A stretch of 64,000 nucleotides of DNA, taken from Circinella umbellata. Taxonomy: Eukaryota > Mucoromycota > Mucoromycetes > Mucorales > Lichtheimiaceae. Below the pieces are notes generated by a model. The model was not told the origin of the DNA, searched no databases, and saw nothing but the letters and a program-made list of their open reading frames with translations. The translations under genes were made by a program, and so were the position numbers. Shown here piece after piece: positions 54,241-64,000 of the stretch (position 1 is the stretch's first letter; each line of letters opens with the position of its first letter). The stretch is from assembly GCA_025093555.1 (NCBI GenBank), contig JAIWNF010000089.1, positions 62,001 through 126,000 on the forward strand, given 5' to 3'.

Positions 54241-57110
54241 CATTGGTATGAATTCTGGTTTAGGGTAGCTGGAATATCAACCTCAGGGTATTCTTTAGGG
54301 TATTTGCAAAACTTCTACTATAACAAGAACGCAAGTAATCCGATAACGATTTATTTGGACCAACACAAACTGAATGAGAGGGACATTGGTATTAATTATG
54401 TCTTTCTCTTGGTATTTAATCGAAGCCATCGTAGTGGATCAACCAAGCAGGGGTCAAACTCTATATGTCTCAATCAAGAATGTTTTATAAGGCAACATAC
54501 CATATTTTTTATGTACACTCACTATCAGCAAAAACCATGGTAATAGAAAAACAAGGAATGAACATTGGAACCAAAAAAAGAAAGCACCTATCAATACTAC
54601 TCTATTTTTCTTTTGCACACACCAAAAAAGAAACAACTCGACAAGAGCCATTCAAGAATACAATACCAAGTCACAACACAAATAACAACGCCATCAATCA
54701 ATTTATCACCATCGATTATCAAATCAACACCATATTATTATATATTGAAAAAGAACATCAAAAACCAACCACTCACAACTTGTGTTTTGGCGACGAACAA
54801 CAATCTTTTAATCCAAACCAAACACACACCATTTAGAACGTGAAGCAGTGAATGAATTCAAACATATATGGCAATAGCAGAAGCGAAATATTTATTTACG
54901 ACACATAATCTTCACGCCAACTAAAAAGGAAAACATATTGGGAGTTTCAGATAGACGAATGACAAGTATTTACAAGAGCCAAGAATATTTCAATTACCAA
55001 AACCAAGAACAGTATCTCCTTGCAGAGCGGTCATCGTCATCAAATATATATATTTATTGAGCAACATATAGAAGCTAACCATCTTGTTGGGAAGAAAAAG
55101 GCGTACCATATTAAAAAAATGAATCGTCATGATATATATGCACCACTTATCTTACAAAACAAAACATGAAATACCAAGATATTATATTCAAGAACAGCAA
55201 CTATTATGGGTGGTCATTATTATCATCCACTATCCGAGTACATTGTCATATTGGGGTTATGACATAAGACAGAAAACATAGACAAGCACACTATTACACT
55301 TTATGAATCAAAATCAACGAATACCAATAATACATACATATATTCTTAATAATAGTAACATTGTATCAAAAGGAGAAAGATATGATATTTCGAGCAGCAT
55401 AATATTTTATCACCACCACCGCCATCTTCAAAAGACAAAGATCAAACAATTCGTTATTGAACCACCAGAAAATTACCAACTTTATTCTATTGGAAATGCA
55501 CGACAGCCATATTTTGAAAACGAAAATTTGAACCCTGTTGATGATATTGATTTTGAACCGTCAACTGAAAAAATCACGAACCCATATTTTTTTTCAAGTA
55601 ACAAATAATTATGAAAAAATGATCAAGAACCGATCAAGGAATGCTATACACAATATTATCAGCTATACATATCTATCGTAACAGTATGAAAATTGCTATA
55701 ATTTAAAAAAACAGCACATATCACATACAGCAACAGTAGAACCACCACCATTATCATCTTCATCGTCATCACCACAACAACAATCAAAAGGAGCAACTAT
55801 CATTCAATTGAAAGTATTATCATAAATACTATTTGTTTCATAAACAGAGTCTAAAAGGAGCAAATACCGTCACTCACGAATATTCACAAAGAGCAGCAGT
55901 TGTCATATTATACGAAGCACACTACATTCAGTAGATAGCAACAGGGCGAGTAACATCACCACCATCACCTATAACAATTGATTAACCTTTTATAATCGCA
56001 ATCAACAATTAATTTACCACGAAAGAAAGTACCTAAGCACCACAATTTACCTTACATATTAATAAGGAACAAACAACAACCCACAACTAAAAAAAAGGCG
56101 CAACATAATATTACTGGAAAAACGGAACAAAAAAAACACTTTGATCATATATTGGAGCAAGCAAACACATTCGCGAGCAATAGTGCCATTTTACTGAAGG
56201 AAATCTACAATATGAAAACAAGTACGATAAAACGTCTTGCTGAGGTAATCAAGTACCAAAGAGCACCAATAATGGGAAGACATCAACTATTACCGAAAGC
56301 TCAACCACATCGGCGGTATTAGGACTCAATCAAGTCATTCCATTTCATTATAACATAAAAAAAACATATAAAAGAAACGTATAAAAAAACATATAAAAAA
56401 ACATATAAAAAAAAACATAAAAAATCGCATACCAAAAAATCAAAAACAGAACAACAAACCACCAAAGTGGTCTCTCTAAAAAGAATACTTTAAAACAGTA
56501 AGTCAATTGTTTCTTAGATTTGGAGAAAATGAAGAAAAAAAAGCATATACAAATTATATATAAAATACTGTGGTAATTCACGATCAGGACTTTATGCAAC
56601 CTACATTAGAATCAGAGATTACGAAAAACAAGAAGCAAAAACACTACACATAATAGAGCTTAGTTCTGTATCACACACATATGCAGGTAAGTGTAAATAT
56701 TTATTATTCATTGATACGTCTTGCAACTGACAATTAATCACTAGTTTAATTTAATAGTAGCACTAGAGACGACTTTTAAACCCATTTCAGAACACACAAA
56801 AAGATATCCATACGTATAGGAATAACAGAACACGGTAAGCATATAACATTTGACTATATGAATACAGTATTAATGAGTACAGTAGCTAACAATTGAATTT
56901 CATAATTACTCTGATTAATACATATTAGTGACCGCTAAATCTACGAACTTCATAAGAAAATAATAGATCGGCAAAAATACACACGTGCAATCACGGCATA
57001 TACGTACGTAGAAATAAAGAAGATCAAGGAATATAGTAAAAGTAAACAAGTAATAATAACAAGTTAAGACTTTGTCTTTATTTGATCATAATAAAATAAT
57101 GCTTTCCTAT

Positions 57111-57833
57111 GGGCCATCTTCATTTTTTGCTTAATGTTGTGTTTTTATTTATGAAATGATCAAAGAAATTTGTATTGCCTTTTTGCGTTCATTATTGTAT
57201 CTATGAATATATCCACTGTGCTATGTTCACAAATCCATCTATTTATCTATTAGTATACTCTCCTCAAGAGAAGCTATGAGAGTTATTCTATGAATGAAAA
57301 ATTAATACAAATGACTGTTGAGTGAGAGATCGCTGTTCTGGATCGGCTTAATGAGCGCTGTTATTGGGATGAATAAGAAAATCCAATTAATTTCATTCCA
57401 AATTACTCTGTATGTATTTTGATAACTTAAACAATCGCGTTTTTTTCTGAACATCTATTTCAAATATTCTGGCAATACACACATTGAGGTTTATGTACTT
57501 TTGATAGACAATTCTATGATACGTAGGTATGAATAATCGAGCTGTGATATGTATGCACTGTTTATTTGCAACATCTATTAGAACACTAGCTACATAAAAC
57601 AACAGTGAGCAAACAAAACTACGTAATTCCAAAAACAATCAGTACGTATCCAAGATATCGAAGTAAATCATTATATCTTTTTTTGTTATAACCTGTAATT
57701 CCTCAACCTTACTTTTTCTTTACGTATCAATTTTTCTTTTATTACCTATACTACGTTCTGTCATTGTGAGAATCCGCTTTATCTTAGGTAGTATACCTAG
57801 TACAATTTTCTTTGTATATACGTATAGGTGTAT
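57111..57833. other. Gene-free AT-rich stretch
   Basis: No coding region or repeat was recognised between the AATAAA of the preceding unit and the LTR. Confidence 0.45.
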
Positions 57834-57879
57834 TGTAACGTATAAAAATCAAAGACATTTTTATATCAACATATTGCCG

Positions 57880-57912
<33 letters not shown>

Positions 57913-58384
57913 CACTAACAGCCTCATCACGTCTTCCTATTGGCTTATCTAATGTCACTTTTCTGGCAAAGCAAAGACACATTTGTGGCAAAGCAATGCC
58001 ATATTTCCGGCAAAGCAATGCCACATTTCTGGCAAAGCAATGCCGCATTTCCGGCATTGTTAAATAGTATACGTAAATACCTTTAAATTATTTCAAATAA
58101 ATTCTATTCTCCAGTTCTATCTTTACCTTTTAAATCTTTTAGTCTTTTAACAATTAAATAATTGACCTGACAATAGTTTCCTTTGAGGATAAAGCCTGTT
58201 AAACTCATTATAAGATTTCTCTTTTGTGGATTCAGACGTAATATTCCTGAATATAAGAACTCCCACAACCCATATTTCTATTCTTTATTATATAATTATT
58301 ACTCAATACAACAACATAGTATATTATTTCTTCTTTATTTTATATCTTTATACGAAGTACTTCAATCACATATTGAACGCTTCA
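57834..58384 (+). mobile_element. 5' LTR, family B, 551 bp
   Basis: Begins TGTAACGTATAAAAATCAAA and ends ATTGAACGCTTCA (TG...CA). It aligns with the solo LTR at 31898-32426. It contains four units of GGCAAAGCAATGCCACATTT (57960-58060) that are only weakly preserved in the other copy. Confidence 0.85.
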
Positions 58385-58386
58385 TT

Positions 58387-58402
58387 TGGTGCTCACTACA
58401 GG
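58387..58402 (+). promoter_or_regulatory. Candidate primer-binding site
   Basis: TGGTGCTCACTACAGG begins 2 bp after the LTR. TGG matches the CCA end of a tRNA, as in most LTR elements. The tRNA species was not identified. Confidence 0.5.
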
Positions 58403-58667
58403 GGATTTTCGACATAAAGTTATTCAAAAACAATCAGAATAACACTTGGGATCCCTTATTTTAATACTATTAGATCAAATATCATAAACACTGTATAACA
58501 GTCCAGAACTCACAGTAAACCTCACATATTTTAACATAATAACTCTTTATTTTCCAAAACCATAAATTACCTTTACTTTATAACAACAATAATCAAATCA
58601 AAGTTTGCCAATACCAATATACACACATTTTATCCATTGAACCATATTAAAACACACTCTTACCATA

Positions 58668-60751
58668 ATGAATACTTCCAGTTCAATGCATGCTCCACAT
58701 AATACTGATACTAATGTTGGATCATCCTTCTCACCAGTGTTGGCACATGGCACCGACGCGTTGAGCTATAAACCAAGATTAATTGATTTCTGTGGATATG
58801 AAGGAGAAGATTTCCGCCACTTCCGGGATACCCTTGAATTATATTTCCCAATCGCAAATATAAAATCCACAGGCAGACAAGCAAGTATATTGAATGCCCA
58901 AGTTAAGAAATACGCACGCATATTTCTCCAGAAGGAAATTAAAAATATTCCATCCATCGGAACAAAGTACGGCAAGTTGATCAGTAGATTAGAACAGGGG
59001 TATGTAACAGCTGATGTAATCGAGTATTACAAAGATGCTTTCGAACAAATCGTACAAGGAGATGATGAACCACCCAGAATGTTCTTGGGAAGAATTCAGC
59101 AGGCCGCTGACTTGGCCGATCTATCTGGAACAGAAGCCAAATTTAAAAGTGGATTGTTACCACGCGTTAAGAGACATTGTTACCTACTAGGAGCAAAAAC
59201 ATTTAATGAGTATAAGCAATTTGCTTATGGATATTGGAGAGGACAACATGGCACCACTCTTTATCCACAAGATAATCCATTCATCCCGCAAAATGCAGAG
59301 GATCATATCCCTACATTATGGATATATAAAAACAACCCTTCAAAGAGAAAATAAATCAAGCACGTACCAAAGCATTCCATCCTCCAAACCTTAACGTGGA
59401 CTCAGGATCAAACTCGCCATCCATTGACATATTAACAAAACAAATGCAAAAACTTGAACTCTTCCAGCATGAGTCAAATTATCCTAATAATAATAACACT
59501 GCCAATACTAACTTAGAAGGCATGTTACGCCGATTAATACAAGAACAAAATCGCAAACTAAATGAGCCACGCTACAGATACAATGACAACCGTTACCATA
59601 GAAAGCAATACCGAAACAATAACAATAACTACCGACCTTATAATAATAATGCTCGTCACCACGAAGAAAATGACCGCGAGTATGAGCCTAAGTACAATCA
59701 AAGACCACAACGATACAACCGCGAAGAAAATAACTATCCAAGGAACCGTCAAGAATATAATAATAACCGGGCTTATAGAGACAATCATGAAAACAAAAAT
59801 GTTCCACCATCTCGTCCCTATTCTCCATCGGCTACTCTTGCTTTTCTTGAATCAGACGATTTCGAAGACAATATTACAAACCAAATAAAACCCGATTATC
59901 TTGATAATGGTTATTTGTCAGAATATCAAAGCGAATATAGCGACGAAGAACTATATGCCGTACCACAAGTAAAAGGAAAACGACCACCACGACAATTACG
60001 GCCACGAAATGAAGCAGGTAAGGTAACAAAAAATAAAACGCAAAAGACAGTTGAGTTCAGTGAACCATCGGCAAGCAAGAATACAAAACAAAAACAAGCC
60101 ACGAACCAAGCAACGAATCACATGCCCAACCCTGTGCAAGAACAACCTATTACAAATGAAGCTATACCCGCAAATAAACAAAGCACAGGTAGTAGCTCTC
60201 GACCCAACCAAGTGCCATCTGGAATTGCTTCCGCTTTCGTACAAACAGCTTTTTCGAATCAACATACACCAAGTTGGGAACCCCCAAACACTATACAACC
60301 ACCAGCGGGAAACCAATGGACTCAACTGAGAAATACGTTGGACGACATGGAGCTGGATTCACCATCAGAAAAAGCGGAAAATAAAAATTCTTCCCCTTTT
60401 CCCCCAAAAACATTACCACATAATAAAATAGCAGAAAAACAAGTGGAAGGAAAGCAAAAGCAAAATATTACTCAAGAAAATGATTTAAAGAAGTCTTGAA
60501 AAGGAAAATCAGTTCGGAGAAACAAAAAAATCCTATCCACCCATAAAATCGTAAAAAAGGAACCATACGACGTTTCAGCAGACATCCTTAATAGAAACGC
60601 AGACATAACGTATGCCCAACTTTTAAAATTGGTACCATCCATGAGAAGCCAGTTTTCAAGCGTATGTAAAACTGCCCGGTCACTCGCAGTATTAGATGAA
60701 GAAACAGCTCCACCACTAAGTACCACTGCTCAGTTGATCGGATCCAATTGA
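58668..60751 (+). pseudogene. Gag of the family B LTR element; no pol
   Basis: ATG 58668 opens a gag domain (LIDFCGYEGEDFRHFRDTLE, GYVTADVIEYYKDAFEQIVQ, EPPRMFLGRIQQAADLADLS) to a stop at 59354. A frame change near 59336 leads into an Asn/Arg/Tyr-rich RNA-binding stretch and a long linker (59360-60499), and another change near 60490 into YDVSADILNRNADITYAQLL, then a stop at 60751. That last block is like the segment just before the protease in Ty3-type polyproteins. Protease, RT, RNase H, integrase and the 3' LTR are all missing. The element is truncated, although three LTRs show that the family was active. Confidence 0.7.
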
Positions 60752-62624
60752 CCAAAGTTTTATTATGTTTATCTCTTTGCTTTCTCATACATTTTGTCTC
60801 TTATCACTTATTAATTTTTAACATTTTGGCAAACGTGGATAATTAATTCAGGTAGTGTAAATAATGTATAGTATACACATTATTATATATACGTACACAC
60901 TAATTGTATAGTAATTTCAACTTTTGTATACATTGTATATATATATGATATACCGTATATTGAATTTGGTACTATATATATCATAACATTATAGTAGTTC
61001 GGTAACAGAGCATCACTTTTCATTTATAAAAATATATTCAGAAACATGGGAATTATGTAGCGCTATTTTGATCGAAATGAAATATCATTTGAGAATAATG
61101 TAGATTCATCTTTTGTTTATTTCTTTATTAAATTCTTTATTAATACAGAGGAGCTCCGTTAATTTCAAACGTACATCTACCATTTTTTGGTGTGAAAATA
61201 AAGGGGATGTGAAAGTCATTGGGTCTAAATATTGTTAATCACTACTAAGGGCAGATTAATGGTATTAAGAGATACTATATATATACATAGTACTTATAAT
61301 GGTGTTTTTTCTTCTATAAGACTAAAATTAAAATGGTAAATATGTACGTTACTGTAAGATACATATTTATGGTTTGCATAGTAGCATCTATCATATTAGA
61401 TTTTTTTTATATAAACCATGTAATATGATATAGGAAATCATATACGTATACTACAACATTTCTGCTAATCATATGATTACTGTATATCACATATATTGTG
61501 CTTTCCATTGCAATATATATATATATGCTACTAATTAGTGAACTTTGATAGTTATTCATGTTGCCTTTTCTTTTGTAATATGTACTGTGAAGCTTTTATC
61601 ATCCGGCAACGTGCTTATATATGTAAGTGTATATAGTAGTTTTTATAATTTCACAAAAAGTCAAATATTACATACTCAGGAAAAATATTATAAATACAGA
61701 CTTTATTCCGTCTTCTTTACCAATGTCGTTTTACATTTTATATTTTACTTCTATTATTTACGTAACAAATATTAAATATTTAAAAAAAGTAACCTTTTTT
61801 TACATCCATACGTATATAATTATTTTTAAGAACTTGATAGTTTTTTTAAAAATTAATCATTATTGCATCACACCCCAAAATCCTATTTCACTATTTCACA
61901 TACTCACTTTGTCCAATCCCCATTTTTTAGCTTCCGCATCCAGATCATCATCGTCTATTATACATACGTATATATTTCTGTCCGTTACAGATTTTGTTTT
62001 TTAGCTGGCTCTGCCTTGTGAATTCATACTGTAAGTTTTAATGATTTGGGGTATTATAAAGTCAACTTCAATTGTACGTATATTATTATAGTTTGTTTAA
62101 TATGGCATAATAGAGAAGTAACCGAAACTACTAGGTTTGAGTTAGATCTGTGTATATTATCATTTATTATTGATGGTGGGTAGCATTATCACAATAAGGC
62201 ATATTCAGCTATCAGAAATATGTCAGAAAATGTTTATCTCGACTTTTATTTCTTACAGCATGCTCAAGATAGTCATATTGGACCAAATATCTTATACCAA
62301 TCCAAGGTATCCCCGAATTACTCCTATTTCTAGCTGATTTTCGTGTAATTTGATAATGATCTTTGCTTGATATGTGAAAATAATGCCTACTCTTTATAGT
62401 AAATTTACTGTCTTACAAAAAAAACATACGCACTTGATTCAGAATTTTAGCTTTCTATGCGAAGATTGGTTCTACAAATACGTATGATTGTTATATCCTC
62501 CAAGATAATAAAACAAGAGATAAAGATTCAAAAGATACGTAATACAATGTAATAGGTTAATAATGTTGATTAATAAAGATCAATTAGTTCTTTCTTTGAC
62601 ATACGCAACAAGTCTATCTATTTA
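60752..62624. other. Gene-free stretch, 1.9 kb
   Basis: AT-rich with ATATAT runs. Possible splice signals near 61990-62090 (TTACAG, GTAAGT, TATTATAG) do not enclose a coding exon. No gene is supported. Confidence 0.4.
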
Positions 62625-63416
62625 CCGTCACCGCTCGATATAACGATACACCCCGTCGGACCAAAAGTGCATCGTTATATCGAATTATCGTTATATCGAA
62701 TTCATGATCCGAGCTGCAATGATCGGGTAAAATTCTATCCTTATGTACTTGGCCTCACATGTATATGTCTTACAAAAAGAAGAGAACCCTAAACACATTA
62801 TATCATTCGTACTGTAACTAAGCTATAAAAATAAAAATAGATCTTTTTTTTCTTTGTACGTACAATGTTTATTTTCAAATATTCCTTAAGATATTCCTTC
62901 TAACTGAATTAAAATCATATCGTCACATATAATTAATGTCAATCCCTTATAAGAAAAAAAATGCGAGTGTTGTACTTCTATAATCAGCATCAAAAAACTG
63001 TCTATTGTTTATAAAGACATTCAAAATGACAAGAACAAGTTCGACTTGCAAAGTTAGTATAATAAAAAAAATCTGATTTTGAAAAGAAAGAAGAAGAAGC
63101 AGCATATCACTGGCTTTTCTTTTTTTGGAAAAGGCGATGCCTGAAGATAAATTTGATGTTCAAACTCTTCACAAAAATATTTAAAAACTAAAGTAAAAAC
63201 ATAAAAAATTGCCCATCAAACTAGTGTTATTTCCTTTTAAAAAAAATAAAGATATGATTTGTCCGCTCGATATACCGATATTTTTGCCAAAACTCTATCG
63301 GATATCGTTATATAAAATTAACGATATTTCCCCGCTTAATCTGTCTTGAACCCCAAAACATTATCGTTATATCGAAATATCGTTATATCGAATATCGTTA
63401 TAGCGAGCGGTGACGG
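62625..63416. mobile_element. Non-autonomous TA-flanked element, 792 bp
   Basis: Left end CCGTCACCGCTCGATATAAC + GATA and right end TATCGTTATAGCGAGCGGTG + ACGG are inverted repeats of 24 bp with one mismatch. TA lies on both sides (62623-62624, 63417-63418). ATCGTTATATCGAA-type words repeat near both ends. The interior has no ORF. Known: TIRs with CTCGATATAACGA and a TA target are usual for pogo/Tigger-type elements, so a pogo-type transposase elsewhere is the likely driver. Confidence 0.8.
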
Positions 63417-64000
63417 TATATTAAATTACATCAAATATAAAGTTATCGCAATCTATGTATTAATAGATTGCTTGTTCTACGTATATATATTCTAACCATG
63501 TCATGAGAAATATAATAGTCAAAAAGACAGGAACCATAAGAGTAACTTATAAGGCCATGTTTAATATTATGAATATAAAATTTTATAGGCGGATTGATTG
63601 AACCACAGAAATAAAAAAAAAAAGTGTCCCAATTGATTATGCACACAGCCAATATTAGGATAGAGCAATATCCAGTTATACTTAAAGAACAAAGGGATAT
63701 TTTTTTTATTAATACATTTTGGCACGAAACCATATTTAATAATAATAAGAAAAAAATTATACGATAAATTTAGTTGCTTTATTTACAGTCCCCGTTAAAT
63801 ACAACGTCCGGTTGGACATACTTGTTTGAGACAGTTCATAAGTGAGAAAAGTTATAGCCTGGTTACAAAAGCTGTGTTGTGTGGCACATGAGAATAAAAA
63901 TGTTATCGATAACAATCGCCAAGTATCGCCAAATAAATAGATTGTTCCCGGTAGCAACCGATTGACGGTGTTTCAAACAGTTTGTTGACGTAAACACGCG
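63417..64000. other. Gene-free right edge with dispersed repeat copy
   Basis: No gene. The segment 63784-63843 is copy 2 of the dispersed repeat end described at 2886-2950. The window ends within unrecognised sequence. Confidence 0.45.
63784..63843. repeat. Dispersed repeat end, copy 2
   Basis: ACAACGTCCGGTTGGACATA and CTTGTTTGAGACAGTTCATA match 2896-2945 in the same orientation with scattered substitutions. Confidence 0.4.

Larger units (their letters stand above)
53251..57110 (+). ncRNA. Probable long terminal exons of the paralogue C transcript
   Basis: Inference: after the last array acceptor (53250) no donor of the same type occurs until 56687. Two canonical introns then follow (56687-56757, 56835-56929) and AATAAA at 57091. 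The sequence between is non-coding: a GC-rich patch, a fold-back (53452-53531 / 53741-53820) and a strand-asymmetric A/C-rich tract. It could equally be a separate non-coding gene. Transcript data would decide. Confidence 0.35.

Noticed and set aside
57955..58060. CRISPR-like or regulatory array
   Set aside because: It is a four-unit tandem repeat inside an LTR.
61535..62100. A fourth copy of the spliced array (GCTGGCTCTGCC near 62005)
   Set aside because: Only a short word resembles the array exons; neighbouring introns and exons do not align.

Overview
The window reads as nuclear DNA of an early-diverging filamentous fungus, most likely Mucoromycota (Mucorales-like). The evidence is the strongly AT-rich sequence, many short GT-AG spliceosomal introns, Asn/Gln/Ser homopolymers inside proteins, a Con7-type zinc-finger regulator, a TPR/F-box/LRR protein, and a dense mix of Ty3/gypsy chromovirus, Helitron and TA-flanked DNA elements. 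No rRNA, tRNA or CRISPR array was found. The organism call is inference from these traits.

Layout. 1-1.3 kb: two minus-strand host genes, a septin-like GTPase (runs off the left edge) and a MIC12/AIM5-like MICOS subunit. 1.3-11.5 kb: degraded sequence with pieces of lineage-specific gene families, one of which recurs at 35.7-38.5 kb. 11.5-13.3 kb: truncated Ty3-type reverse transcriptase/RNase H followed by an LTR-like tail. 15.5-19.2 kb: two intact plus-strand genes, a small SOSS-B-like OB-fold protein (4 exons) and an aldehyde dehydrogenase (10 exons). 23.3-25.7 kb: an intact TPR/F-box/LRR gene. 25.7-33.3 kb: nested mobile elements. A Helitron ends 4 bp after the F-box stop codon, a chromovirus lies inside its helicase gene, and a solo LTR of another family lies inside the chromovirus 3' LTR. 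A spliced antisense gene with an RRM-like fold starts head-to-head with gag. Two inverted copies of a TA-flanked element (21.8 and 32.5 kb) bracket this block. 34.9-40.5 kb: a MULE-like element, a frameshifted multi-exon gene and a broken Tc1/IS630-type transposase. 42-43.5 kb: a Con7-like transcription factor.

45.6-57.1 kb is the most unusual part. It holds three tandem paralogues (A and B broken, C intact) of an unrecognised acidic protein ending in a Trp/Asp signature (MDVDWWEGDMEVD...PNATSLWF). Each stop codon is followed by a long array of short exons separated by homologous introns. Exons mostly begin GTCGAG/GTTG and end GAG; introns begin GTAAAT/GTAAGT and end TATATAG/TTTAG. Copy C has ten such introns within 1.6 kb of its stop, then a long exon with a GC-rich patch, a fold-back and a 2.6 kb A/C-biased tract, then two more introns and an AATAAA. 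I know of no described family with this architecture and treat it as the main candidate for something new.

57.8-64 kb: a gag-only LTR element, about 2 kb with nothing recognisable, and a 792 bp non-autonomous element with near-perfect terminal inverted repeats.
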